Assembly (NCBI GenBank): GCA_036555515.1
Contig: DATBLC010000362.1
Span: 1 to 64,000, forward strand
DNA: 64,000 bases
Source: DATACQ01 sp036555515
Lineage (GTDB): Bacteria; Desulfobacterota; Binatia; UBA9968
Direction of reading: 5' to 3'
Shown here: piece by piece, positions 1-9,236 of the stretch
Numbering within the stretch: position 1 is the first letter of the stretch
How the letters are laid out: each line of letters starts with the position of its first letter
Notes under the pieces: generated by a model
Database searches by the model: none
What the model was told of the DNA's origin: nothing
Seen by the model: only the letters and a program-made list of their open reading frames with translations
Made by a program: the position numbers and the translations under genes

Positions 1-257
1 TACTAATGAGTTCGTTATTTAGAGACTATGTCGCTAGTGTGCGACCGAGAGGCGAGCCCTTCCGATCGCGGTCAATGGTTCTCTGCCTTGCCGGCCACCA
101 CCCCGTCCTCTCCATAGGTGGAAATGCCCGCCGGCAGGGCGCCTGAAAACAACCTTTGCGCTCCTGTGCCCGCGCTCTCCAGGTCTCAACCCCTCGGTCG
201 CTGTTTGGTTACTCAATTGTGGACTCCTTAATAAACGCGGGATCCGGGTTCAATAAT

Positions 258-2270
258 TTAGGATTCGAGGAGTTTAAGCAACCCGGTCTCGTCGAGAATG
301 CGGACGCCCAGTTCCTGAGCCTTTTTGAGTTTGGACCCCGCCTCCGAGCCGGCGACGACATACGTCGTGTTGCGGCTGACACTGGACGAGACCCGGCCAC
401 CTAGCGCTTCGATGCGTTTTTGCGCTTCCACCCTCGACATGCTTTCTAAACCGCCGGTGAGAACAAATATATTTCCAGTGAGTCTCCCTTCTTTCTTCGG
501 TTCGCTCTTGAAGCTGAGACCCGCGCCGCGCAATTTTTCGATCACTCTGCGGTTCGCGTCCTGCGCGAAAAACTGTGCGATACTTTTCGCCACCTGTGGC
601 CCGATTTCCCTGACTTCCGTCAGTTGCTCATCCGAGGCTGTCATGATCGAAGTCAAGTCGCCAAAGTGATCGGCTAGCTGCTTGGCGGTTGCCTCGCCCA
701 CGTGACGGATGCCCAACGCCGTCAAACAACGCGGCAAGGTTGCGGCTTTGCTCCGTTCCAAGGCATCCAATAGATTTTGCGCCGATTTTTCCGCCATGCG
801 CTCTAACCCAGCGAGTTCCGCCTTGGTCAAACTATAAAGATCGGCGATGTCGTGGACCAGCCCCCGTTCCACCAGTTGGTCGATGAGCTTTTCTCCCAGC
901 CCTTCGATGTCCAGGGCGCCGCGGGAGCCGAAGAACTTGAGGCTCTCTTTGAGTTTCGCCGGACAGGAGATGCCGATGCAGCGATAGGCCGCCTCTCCTT
1001 CTTCCCGGTAGACGGCGGAGCCGCAGACCGGGCAGCGCTCCGGCATAGCGAATTTTCGCTCGCCGCCGGTGCGACCGCTTTCGACGACCTGAACGACATA
1101 GGGAATCACATCGCCGGCGCGCTCGACGACGACGGCGTCGCCGATACGAATATCTTTCCGTTCGATTTCGTCCATATTATGCAACGATGCGCTTTTCACC
1201 GTCACGCCGCCGATGGGCACGGGTTCGAGGCTCGCTACCGGCGTGAGGGTGCCGGTGCGGCCTACCTGGGGCTGGATGTCGATGATCCGCGTGGTTGCCT
1301 GACGCGGTTTGAATTTGTAGGCGATGGCCCAGCGTGGCGAGCGCGCGATCTCGCCCAGGCGCCGTTGCAGCTCGGTATTGTTTACTTTCACGACCAGGCC
1401 GTCGATTTCGTAGGGGAGATCGTCGCGCCGGGATTCCATTTCATCGCGGTACTCGAGGATTTCACCGACGCTGCGACAAATGCGCCCCGACGGTATCGGT
1501 TTTAGACCCCACGCAATCAGCGCGTCGCGAAGTTCGGTATGGGTTGCGAAGTCAGCGCCATTCACGGCGCCCAGGCCATGGCAAAAAATATCGAGCGAAC
1601 GCTTGGCGGTAATGGCCGAATCGAGCTGCTTCAAAGAGCCGGCGGCGGCGTTGCGCGGATTGGCAAAAACCGGTTGCCCTTCCTCCTCGCGCTCCCGATT
1701 CATTTTCTGAAAGGCGGCGCGGGAAAGAAAGACTTCGCCGCGCACTTCGAGCCGGTCCGGCCATTTCCGGCCGTCGCCTCGCAGGGCGAGCGGGATCGAA
1801 CGTATCGTCTTTAAATTGAGCGTGATGTCCTCGCCGTTTATGCCATCGCCGCGGGTCGAGCCGAGGGCGAACTTGCCGCCCAGATAAACCAGCTCCACCG
1901 CGACGCCGTCGATTTTCGTTTCCACCGCGTATTCGATGGCGCCGGTATGCTTGAGGAAACGCCGGATGCGTTCTTCGAACTCGGCCAATTCCGCTTGATC
2001 ATTGGCGTTATTCAGAGACAGCATGGGCAGCGTATGCTGCACGGTCCTGAATTTCCCCAAGGGCGGGGCGCCAACTTTCTGTGTCGGAGAGTCCGGCGTC
2101 GCCAGCTCGGGATGCGCCTTTTCCAGTTCCAACAAGCAGCGGAAAAGCCGGTCGTATTCCGCGTCGCTCACCAGCGGGTCGTCCAGCACATGATATTGGT
2201 AATTGTGCCGTTCGATTTGCCGGCGCAGTTCGGTTAGCTCTTGTGCCAATTGAGCTTGCGGGGTTGTCAT
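258..2270 (-). CDS. ligA: NAD-dependent DNA ligase LigA
   Basis: Seals nicks in duplex DNA during replication and repair, using NAD+ as AMP donor. The 670-residue length is normal for the family. The adenylation lysine is in KIDG at residues 119-122. An OB fold follows, then a four-cysteine zinc site (CPVCG ... CIGISC), helix-hairpin-helix repeats and a C-terminal BRCT domain starting near LTGNIFVLTGG. It is the only gene on this strand in the first 35 kb and is divergent from the TPR gene, so the two share a ~135 bp upstream region that contains an inverted repeat. Family assignment is secure. Confidence 0.97.
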   Translation of the reverse strand: MTTPQAQLAQELTELRRQIERHNYQYHVLDDPLVSDAEYDRLFRCLLELEKAHPELATPDSPTQKVGAPPLGKFRTVQHTLPMLSLNNANDQAELAEFEERIRRFLKHTGAIEYAVETKIDGVAVELVYLGGKFALGSTRGDGINGEDITLNLKTIRSIPLALRGDGRKWPDRLEVRGEVFLSRAAFQKMNREREEEGQPVFANPRNAAAGSLKQLDSAITAKRSLDIFCHGLGAVNGADFATHTELRDALIAWGLKPIPSGRICRSVGEILEYRDEMESRRDDLPYEIDGLVVKVNNTELQRRLGEIARSPRWAIAYKFKPRQATTRIIDIQPQVGRTGTLTPVASLEPVPIGGVTVKSASLHNMDEIERKDIRIGDAVVVERAGDVIPYVVQVVESGRTGGERKFAMPERCPVCGSAVYREEGEAAYRCIGISCPAKLKESLKFFGSRGALDIEGLGEKLIDQLVERGLVHDIADLYSLTKAELAGLERMAEKSAQNLLDALERSKAATLPRCLTALGIRHVGEATAKQLADHFGDLTSIMTASDEQLTEVREIGPQVAKSIAQFFAQDANRRVIEKLRGAGLSFKSEPKKEGRLTGNIFVLTGGLESMSRVEAQKRIEALGGRVSSSVSRNTTYVVAGSEAGSKLKKAQELGVRILDETGLLKLLES

Positions 2271-2309
2271 GGTGCTGGGTGAGACGGAAAAAAACCGTTT
2301 GTAGTTGTG

Positions 2310-2338
2310 CGTTTATGCGAAGAGAAGTAACATAAACG
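2310..2338. promoter_or_regulatory. Inverted repeat between ligA and the TPR gene
   Basis: A perfect 8-bp inverted repeat, CGTTTATG and CATAAACG, separated by 13 bases, lies in the divergent ligA/TPR intergenic region. There is no T-run, so it is not an obvious terminator. It could be an operator or a hairpin in the ligA leader. The role is inference. Confidence 0.3.
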
Positions 2339-2406
2339 GCGCCGTGAATGAAGCCCGGCCGCCGTCACATTGACCGTCCATGATAGGTATGTTAACCGTT
2401 CTTTCG

Positions 2407-4155
2407 ATGGAGCGCCGTTTACCTGGAATAGTCGCTTTACTTGCGATCCTATGCGGCTGCGCCACAAGCGCATCTAAAACCCAGCCATCTTCGGATGGCA
2501 ACAACAATTGGGAAACCGAAACCCCCCTCGCACGGGCCGGCAAGACCGAAGTTTCAGACGAAGCCAAGGCGCTCGCCCATTTTCTCAAAGGGCAATTGCT
2601 GATTCAGGAAGGTGCCTTCGACGACGCCATAAAGGAATTTGAAGCCGCCACTCAAGCCAGCCCAAGAGACGGCTTCCTGCATTTCCGGCTGGCGACCCTC
2701 TATTTGCGCCGGGGCGATCTCAGGAAAGCCTTAACGGAAGCCGAAACAGCAGCCGCCAGCGAGCCCAACAGCGTCGAGAACAGGCTCCTGCTCGCCGGAC
2801 TGTATTCGTCTCATGGTGACACCCAAAACGCCCTCCAGCAGTACGACGAGGTCCTCAAAATCGACCCCAAGAATCAAGAAGCGCTGCTTTATCTGGGCGC
2901 GCTAAACCTCCAATTGGAAGATTACCCCAGGGCGACGAGGTACCTCGACGAGTTGCTCAAACTCGATGAAAATTCCGTCCTTGGCCATTATTATCTCGGC
3001 CGCGTGCGCGCCAAGACCAAGCTCTATCTCGCCGCCGAGCAGAGCTACCGCAAAGCGCTGGAACTTAATCCAAAATCCGAAGCCGTGCTGCTGGATTTGG
3101 CCCTGGTTTACGAACTCGAGGGCAAGGTCGAGGAGGCGATTCAAACTTATCAGCGATTGTTGCAAATCAATGCGCAGAACACATGGGCGAGAAAACGTCT
3201 GGGAGAGCTTTACGTCGGCCAGAATAAACTCGACGACGCGCTCGGGCAGTTCCAGAAACTTCAAATCGCGGAGGCAGATCCTCGGGAGACCCGGATCAAG
3301 ATCGGTCTCATCTACTTTGAGAAGGGTGATTTCGAGCGCGCCGCGACTGAATTCAATCTGGTTCTCGGCGCCGATCCGAACAATGACCGGGTGCACTACT
3401 ATTTAGCCGCTACCTACGTGGAGTTGAAGGCGGACGAAAAAGCGCTGGAGCATTTCGGCCGCGTTTCCGAGCAAAGCGACTTGTATCCCGATGCGCGGGT
3501 GCAGCAGGCCTATATCTATGATCGCCGCGATGAAAACCGCAAGGCTATCGACGCTTTGCTGTTGGTGCTGCAAAAGAAAAACGACCGCAAAGAGGTTCAC
3601 GCTTTTCTTTCCCAACTTTACCGCAAGATCAAGGAATATCCCAAGGCAATTCAGGCCATGGAGCGCGTCATCAAGCTGGACCCCAAGAGCGACCAGGCCC
3701 ATTTCCAACTCGGGGCACTCCACGACGAGAACAAGAACAAAGAAAAAACCATCGACAGCATGAAAAGGGCGATCGAGCTTAATCCCAAAAACGCCGCCGC
3801 GCTCAACTATCTCGGCTACACCTGGGCCGAAATGGGCGAGCGTCTGGATGAAGCGGAGGACCTGATCGTGCGGGCTCTCAAGATTACGCCCGATGACGGC
3901 TTTTTTATCGACAGTTTGGGTTGGGTCTATTACCAGAAGGGCGATTACGCGAGGGCGGTGGAGCAGTTGGAGCGCGCGGTGGAGATCACCGTGGACGATC
4001 CGACGATCATCGAGCACCTTGGCGACGCCTATGTAAAAATCGACAAACCGGAGAGCGCGCTGCCGCGTTACCGCGATGCCCTGAAGAAATCTAAAGAGAA
4101 CGATCAGATCAAGCGTATCAAAGAAAAGATCCAGCGCCTGGAGAAAAAGATTTGA
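2407..4155 (+). CDS. TPR-repeat outer-membrane-type lipoprotein
   Basis: About 582 residues made almost wholly of tetratricopeptide repeats, with recurring A..L.P....A...LG spacing from about residue 50 to the end, so a protein-interaction scaffold. The N-terminus is a lipoprotein signal: after MERRLPG comes a hydrophobic stretch and then a cysteine in a lipobox-like LCGC. I chose the ATG at 2407 because it places the signal at the N-terminus; an in-frame ATG at 2380 would add nine residues. The gene overlaps the next lipoprotein gene by a shared TTGA, so the two are translationally coupled and probably work together at the envelope. The partner is unknown. Confidence 0.9.
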   Translation: MERRLPGIVALLAILCGCATSASKTQPSSDGNNNWETETPLARAGKTEVSDEAKALAHFLKGQLLIQEGAFDDAIKEFEAATQASPRDGFLHFRLATLYLRRGDLRKALTEAETAAASEPNSVENRLLLAGLYSSHGDTQNALQQYDEVLKIDPKNQEALLYLGALNLQLEDYPRATRYLDELLKLDENSVLGHYYLGRVRAKTKLYLAAEQSYRKALELNPKSEAVLLDLALVYELEGKVEEAIQTYQRLLQINAQNTWARKRLGELYVGQNKLDDALGQFQKLQIAEADPRETRIKIGLIYFEKGDFERAATEFNLVLGADPNNDRVHYYLAATYVELKADEKALEHFGRVSEQSDLYPDARVQQAYIYDRRDENRKAIDALLLVLQKKNDRKEVHAFLSQLYRKIKEYPKAIQAMERVIKLDPKSDQAHFQLGALHDENKNKEKTIDSMKRAIELNPKNAAALNYLGYTWAEMGERLDEAEDLIVRALKITPDDGFFIDSLGWVYYQKGDYARAVEQLERAVEITVDDPTIIEHLGDAYVKIDKPESALPRYRDALKKSKENDQIKRIKEKIQRLEKKI

Positions 4156-4973
4156 GCCCAGGCGGCAAAGGCGGGAGGCCGGCCAGGGTGCGAGGACTCG
4201 CCGTGCTGTTCGCAGCGGCATTGTTAGCGCAGACCGGGTGCGCCATTGTTTCGCCCACGCCGTCCGCGCCCGTGGTTGCAACCAAGAGCTGGGACGCGGC
4301 GGAGATCATCGATGCCATCAACCAGCGCCAAGACCAGTTTCGTTCGTTGCGCGCTCTGGCGCGCGTAGACTATGTAGGACCGGAGGGGAAACAAGGTTTT
4401 CACGAAGCGGTTCATGTCCAGCGGCCGGACCGGTTGCGACTCGAAACTCTATCGATGCTGGGCGCAATTTTGATCGTCACCGTCAACGACAAGGAAATCG
4501 TCGGTTATCATCCGCGCGAGGGACTTTTTCTGCGCGGCGAGCGCTCGAAGCGAAACCTGTTTCGCTACACGCAGATTCCCCTAGAATTGGACGAGATCAC
4601 CATGGTGTTGGTGGGGTTGCCGCCGGTGGATGTAAAATTGCCCTGGCGCCAGGAAGGCAGCGCGCTGGTTTTCTCAGCCAACGGACGAAAGAAAGACGTC
4701 GTGGCCTTCGAGTCGGAGCAGGCCGTACCGACCCGGTGGGAACGTTTTGACGATGCCGGCGCGGTGGCGTTGAGCGCGCGCTTCAGCGATTACAGGACGA
4801 CGCCGCACGGCTTGTTTCCGTCGCGCATTTTCATCGAGGCGCCGGCGCAGGGGAGAAAACTTGACATGCGCTTCGAGGAGCCGGAGCTCAACGCGGCCCT
4901 TCCCGCCGACCTGTTTTTCCAGCAAAAACCGTTGCACGCGCAGGAACTGCCCATCGAGGCGTTGGGCGGGTGA
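4152..4973 (+). CDS. DUF4292/LolB-like lipoprotein
   Basis: A 273-residue lipoprotein with a TTG start that overlaps the stop of the TPR gene. The lipobox LAQTGC puts the lipidated cysteine at about residue 30. The body has the alternating strands of the LolA/LolB-like DUF4292 family: a segment around residues 50-75 on membrane or polymer effects (RSLRALARVDYVG) and a later LDEITMVLVGLPPVD stretch. The family is thought to bind lipid or lipoprotein at the outer membrane, and genes for it often sit next to TPR lipoproteins, as here. The specific substrate cannot be read from the sequence. Confidence 0.8.
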   Translation: MSPGGKGGRPARVRGLAVLFAAALLAQTGCAIVSPTPSAPVVATKSWDAAEIIDAINQRQDQFRSLRALARVDYVGPEGKQGFHEAVHVQRPDRLRLETLSMLGAILIVTVNDKEIVGYHPREGLFLRGERSKRNLFRYTQIPLELDEITMVLVGLPPVDVKLPWRQEGSALVFSANGRKKDVVAFESEQAVPTRWERFDDAGAVALSARFSDYRTTPHGLFPSRIFIEAPAQGRKLDMRFEEPELNAALPADLFFQQKPLHAQELPIEALGG

Positions 4974-5016
4974 GCGGCCGGCTGAGGCTCGCCGCGACAA
5001 ACCATAAGCGGCCGTC

Positions 5017-7140
5017 ATGTTACTGAAGCGTCTGCTGATCATAATTCCGTCGCTGTCTATCCTGGCCTTGCTGCAGTCATTCGTATGGGTTCCGACCTAT
5101 GACAAACAATCGGCCGGCAATCCCAACCGGCTGCGCACCTACGTCGAAGCCTCCATCGGGGATGCCAAAATCCTCAATCCTACCTTAAACGCCGACACCG
5201 CCAGTAGCGGTATCGTCGCCTTGGTTTTCGATGGGCTGCTGGATTACGACGACAAACTGGCATTACGCGGACGGTTGGCAACGGATTGGCAAGTCACCGA
5301 AGAAGCTTATCTTCTGGTCAATCCGGGGAAGCGTCTGGCGAACGGGGCTCTGGCGAGCGGCGCGGAATTGATGAGCCAGATTCAACGCGCGCTGGACGCC
5401 GGCAAGTTTCCCGAGTTAAAAAAAAATATCCGTGAAATGCGGCTCCTGCCCGCTGAGAATCGTCCGGTAGAACTCGCGCTGCCGGAAAATCAGCCCGGCG
5501 GTAAGGGGAAATTCATCAACGCTCAGATTGCCGTTCAACTGCCTGAGCGCGTCGCATTCTTCTTGAACGAAGTCGATCAGGATTTTTTCACCCGCCTCAA
5601 GCCGCTTCTTGGCGAGGGCTATTTCGACGGCTTCCCTTACGACAAGCATGTTAGTGTGAAACAGAACGGACTGCTGGAAAAACTTCGGCCCCTGTTTGGC
5701 GAGATCCTTCCAGTCGGCGAACACAATCCGGTGATTCTGTTTAACTTGAGAAAAGGCGTGCGCTTTCACGATGGACATGAGTTCGACGCCCGCGACGTGA
5801 AATTTACCTACGACGCGATCATGAATCGCAAAAACCTCTCGCCGCGCACTTCGGATTTCGAACCGATCAAGGATATTCAGATCCTCGATCCCCACAAGGT
5901 GCGGGTTGTTTACAAACGGCTTTTTTCGCCGGCGATCTACGCCTGGACCATGGGCATTCTACCCGAACACCTGCTCAATGACGGGGCGCTGAAGGCAGAA
6001 ATGGACCGGCGCGGTTTATCCGCCGAGGCGCGTGCCGCTTTTGGTATGCGCGACAGCGATTTCAACCGCCGGCCCATCGGCACCGGCCCGTTTCAGTTCG
6101 TCGAATGGCAAACCGACGAGTTCATTCGCCTGAAACGAAATCAAGATTATTGGGAAGGGCCGCCGGAGTATTCGGATTACTATTTCCGCATCGTGCCCGA
6201 CCAACTGACCCAGGAGGTGGAGTTTCGCGCCGGTGCCATCGACTACTACGGGGCGCAGCCGCATCAAGTAGCCCGCTACAAGCAGGACGAATCCTACCAA
6301 TCATTTTCCAGCCTCGGTTTCGGTTATTCGTATATTGGCTACAACATGCGCAACCCTTTGTTTGCCGATCCACGGGTCAGACGCGCCTTAGGCATGGCTG
6401 TTAACGTTGATGAGATCATCAAGTACTTGTTATATGGGGAGGGCAGTCAAGTGACCGGTCCATTCCCGCAAAATACCGAGTGGTACAATCCCAACGTGAA
6501 GGCGCTGCCGTATGATCCCGAGGGAGCGCGGCATTTGTTGGCGCAAGCCGGCTGGAAACCCGGCGGTGAAGGCTGGCTGGTGAAGGACGGCAAGGTTCTC
6601 GAATTCAACCTCATTACCAACAGCGGCAATCCGATCCGCAAAAATATAATGACGATCGTGCAAAACGCTTGGCGAAAAATCGGCGTCAAATGCAATACGC
6701 AATATTTTGAATGGGCGGTTTTTCTGAAAGATTTTATCAATACGGGTTCCTTTGATGCGACGATTCTCGGCTGGAGCATGGGTATCGATCCGGATATCTA
6801 CCAGATATTTCATTCCAGCCAGGCCGGCCCGCAGCAGCTCAATTTCGTCGGCTACAATAACCCCAAGGCCGATGAATTGATTCTACGCATTCGGCAGGAA
6901 TACGACCGCGAGCGCCAACGCGAATTGACCTATGAGCTGCATCGAGTCATTGCCGAGGACCAACCCTATACATTTCTTTTCGTCGGGCTCGCCACGCGGG
7001 TGCTGGATAAGAAAATCGTCATCGTCGAGCGCACGCCGGAGGGCAAGGAACGCTACGTGAAAATCTTTCCAACCCAGGGTGGGAACATTACCTACTATTT
7101 CAACAAATGGCGGAAGCTGGAGTTTACGCCGGATTTTTAA
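5017..7140 (+). CDS. Family 5 extracellular solute-binding protein (oligopeptide type) with an insertion
   Basis: Periplasmic binding component of an oligopeptide-type ABC importer. It has an N-terminal hydrophobic signal or anchor (LLIIIPSLSILALLQSFVW) and the family 5 motifs FHDGHEFDARDVKFTYDAI, RRPIGTGPF and ADPRVRRALGMAVN. At 707 residues it is well above the usual 500-600. The extra length is roughly residues 100-245, between the early beta-sheet (LATDWQV) and the FNLRKGVRFHDG strand that normally follow each other closely. The insertion contains VELALPEN and FFTRLKPLLGEGYF-like segments I cannot assign. The first permease begins 2 bases downstream. Transport role is secure; ligand unknown. 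Confidence 0.9.
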   Translation: MLLKRLLIIIPSLSILALLQSFVWVPTYDKQSAGNPNRLRTYVEASIGDAKILNPTLNADTASSGIVALVFDGLLDYDDKLALRGRLATDWQVTEEAYLLVNPGKRLANGALASGAELMSQIQRALDAGKFPELKKNIREMRLLPAENRPVELALPENQPGGKGKFINAQIAVQLPERVAFFLNEVDQDFFTRLKPLLGEGYFDGFPYDKHVSVKQNGLLEKLRPLFGEILPVGEHNPVILFNLRKGVRFHDGHEFDARDVKFTYDAIMNRKNLSPRTSDFEPIKDIQILDPHKVRVVYKRLFSPAIYAWTMGILPEHLLNDGALKAEMDRRGLSAEARAAFGMRDSDFNRRPIGTGPFQFVEWQTDEFIRLKRNQDYWEGPPEYSDYYFRIVPDQLTQEVEFRAGAIDYYGAQPHQVARYKQDESYQSFSSLGFGYSYIGYNMRNPLFADPRVRRALGMAVNVDEIIKYLLYGEGSQVTGPFPQNTEWYNPNVKALPYDPEGARHLLAQAGWKPGGEGWLVKDGKVLEFNLITNSGNPIRKNIMTIVQNAWRKIGVKCNTQYFEWAVFLKDFINTGSFDATILGWSMGIDPDIYQIFHSSQAGPQQLNFVGYNNPKADELILRIRQEYDRERQRELTYELHRVIAEDQPYTFLFVGLATRVLDKKIVIVERTPEGKERYVKIFPTQGGNITYYFNKWRKLEFTPDF

Positions 7141-7141
7141 A

Positions 7142-8104
7142 ATGCTGGCATTCTTCACGCGGAGTCTCGCGCAGCGGTTCCTGCTCCTGGTGATCATATC
7201 GGTCCTTGCCCATTCCGTCGTCCATCTGGCGCCGGGGGAGCCGAGCCAGGTGGATCCGTCCAATCCGCGCATGAAACCCGAAGACATCGCACGCATCCGA
7301 AGCGCGTTTCATCTCGACGATCCGCTCCACCTCCAGTACTTTTACTGGATGCGCGACCTGTTGAGCGGGGAGCTTAAATCGTTCAAGGATAGCCAGCCGG
7401 TACTGCCGAAGATCTGGCGGCGTTTTCTCAACTCGCTGCCGTTGTTTTTGTGCGCCACGTTGATCGTCTGGAGCCTGTCGTTTCCCACCGGCATCCACGC
7501 CGCGCTCATGCGCGGATCGATCTACGATCGTTCGACTACGTTCGTAGCATATACGCTGATTTCCATTCCGGGGTTTTTCTTGTCCTATCTTGTTATTCTC
7601 TGGGTCGTGGACACTTTCAATGTGCCGGTGATCGGGATGAGGACGTTCGGCATGGAAAGCGCCGAAACCCTTTATCGCTGGATGGACCGCGTCTGGCATC
7701 TCGTCGTGCCCTCGTTGATGTCGGCCATCGGCGGCATTGCCGTGCTGTCGCGCTACGTGCGCTCGCAAATGCTGGAAGTCGTCGGCCAAGATTACGTGCG
7801 CACGGCTCGTGCCAAGGGCGTGTCCGAGGATCAGGTGATCTACGGCCACGCTTTGCGCAACGCGCTGCTGCCGTTCATCACTATGTTCGGACTGCTGCTG
7901 CCGGGGCTCATCGGCGGGTCGGTGATCTTCGAGCAGATCTTCGCTTGGCCCGGGCTGGGCCGGCTGGGTTATGAAGCCATACTGGCCAGAGATTTCCCGG
8001 TAATTCTAACTTTGAACTTCATTGCGGCGGTGTTGACTCTCGCGGGTACGCTTCTGTCGGACGTACTCTATTCGGCGGTTGATCCGCGCATCCGCTTACA
8101 GTGA
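7142..8104 (+). CDS. ABC transporter permease, DppB/OppB/YejB type
   Basis: First inner-membrane subunit of the oligopeptide-type importer, about 320 residues. It has an N-terminal membrane segment (RFLLLVIISVLAHSVVHL), a periplasmic loop carrying PEDIARIRSAFHLDDPL, five further hydrophobic segments and a cytoplasmic EAA-type loop (DYVRTARAKGVSEDQVI...HALRNALLP). The ATG at 7142 was chosen because it directly follows the binding-protein stop and gives the family's usual N-terminus; the frame is also open upstream. Its end overlaps the second permease through GTGA. The matching ATPases are about 6 kb downstream. Confidence 0.92.
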   Translation: MLAFFTRSLAQRFLLLVIISVLAHSVVHLAPGEPSQVDPSNPRMKPEDIARIRSAFHLDDPLHLQYFYWMRDLLSGELKSFKDSQPVLPKIWRRFLNSLPLFLCATLIVWSLSFPTGIHAALMRGSIYDRSTTFVAYTLISIPGFFLSYLVILWVVDTFNVPVIGMRTFGMESAETLYRWMDRVWHLVVPSLMSAIGGIAVLSRYVRSQMLEVVGQDYVRTARAKGVSEDQVIYGHALRNALLPFITMFGLLLPGLIGGSVIFEQIFAWPGLGRLGYEAILARDFPVILTLNFIAAVLTLAGTLLSDVLYSAVDPRIRLQ

Positions 8105-9090
8105 CGAAGATGCCAAGCTCTAGCCTCGCAGAACTGAGGGAACAAGAAACAATTAGGATGCCGTCGGAAGGGCCGCTGCGGGAATTGTGGAAAGGGCTCA
8201 AGTGCGATCGGCTTGTGATGACTGGCCTTGCCGTACTTATGCTCCTCATGCTTGCCGCTTTATCGGGAAAGGTGCTGACCGAGTGGACGCAGGTCCTCGA
8301 CCCCGCCACGGTGCGCTTGCCGGACAAATTCAGGCCTCCCGTGGCTCGTGCTGCCATGGAGGGTCTCCCCGAAGCGAGCCGGCCGCCGTTTGGACGCTAT
8401 TGGCTCGGCACCGACGAGCTGGGGCGCGATGTGTTGGCGCGCATGCTCCAGGGGTCCTTCGTGTCGCTTTCCATTGGCTTTATCGCCGTAGGAATTTCGA
8501 TCATCATCGGGATCACGCTGGGCGGCATTGCCGGCTTCTACGGCGATGTGAAATTTGGCCCGGCATCCGTCGATAGTATTATCATGCGTTTTACCGATGT
8601 CATGCTCTGCTTCCCGACGTTTTTTCTCATCCTCACCGTGGTCGCGCTGCTTCCACCGAGCATCTATAACATCATGATCGTGATTGGCTTGACTAGTTGG
8701 ATGGGCACGGCGCGCTTCGTCCGAGCGGAGTTTTTTTCCCTCAGAGAGCAGGACTTTGTTACGGCGGCCAAGGCGCTGGGGCTACCGGAGCGGCGCATTA
8801 TCTTTCGCCATATGATGCCCAACGCCCTCGCGCCGGTTTTGGTGTCCGCCAGCATCGGCGTCGCCAGTGCCATCCTCACCGAATCGGCCCTGAGCTTTCT
8901 CGGTTTTGGCGTTCAACCGCCCTATGCCACCTGGGGCAATATCCTTGCGGATGGAAAAGATTTCATTTTCGATGCGCCCTGGCTCTTTTTTATTCCAGGA
9001 CTATCGATCCTCGTCGTCGTACTCGCCTTTAATCTCGTCGGTGAGGGACTACGCGAAGCCCTGAATCCGCGCCTGCGGGGCTTGCGCTAG
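8101..9090 (+). CDS. ABC transporter permease, DppC/OppC type
   Basis: Second permease subunit, 329 residues, with a GTG start overlapping the previous stop. An N-terminal cytoplasmic part is followed by a membrane segment (TGLAVLMLLMLAALSG), the LGTDELGRDVLARMLQG motif typical of the DppC/OppC subfamily, and the EAA loop EQDFVTAAKALGLPERRII...HMMPNALAPVL. The ending SFLGFGVQPPYATWGNI is also family-typical. It forms one transcription unit with 5017-8104. No ATPase gene follows directly. Confidence 0.93.
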   Translation: MTKMPSSSLAELREQETIRMPSEGPLRELWKGLKCDRLVMTGLAVLMLLMLAALSGKVLTEWTQVLDPATVRLPDKFRPPVARAAMEGLPEASRPPFGRYWLGTDELGRDVLARMLQGSFVSLSIGFIAVGISIIIGITLGGIAGFYGDVKFGPASVDSIIMRFTDVMLCFPTFFLILTVVALLPPSIYNIMIVIGLTSWMGTARFVRAEFFSLREQDFVTAAKALGLPERRIIFRHMMPNALAPVLVSASIGVASAILTESALSFLGFGVQPPYATWGNILADGKDFIFDAPWLFFIPGLSILVVVLAFNLVGEGLREALNPRLRGLR

Positions 9091-9236
9091 AATCGCTTTT
9101 TCTGTTAAGCCGGTCCCAGACAGCGACGCTACGTGGTCTAGCTGAGTTTTACACGACTACCGGCGCCATCCGTCGCAGACCACCTCCCAAGTCGAACCCA
9201 AATGGCTTGCGTGTAGATTCCATAGGAGCAGATTCC

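Noticed and set aside
34..216. 60-residue minus-strand frame downstream of ligA with a TTG start and AAGGAG
   Set aside because: The ribosome-site match is attractive but the protein is arginine-rich and unlike any fold I recognise; the first 257 bases hold nothing else I can support.
241..256. GGATCCGGGTTCAA near the left edge as an end of the MITE-like element
   Set aside because: Only the last 12 bases match; the adjoining sequence does not resemble the element interior.
3403..4281. 292-residue open frame opposite the TPR gene
   Set aside because: Shadow of the TPR lipoprotein gene; its composition mirrors the codon pattern of the real strand.
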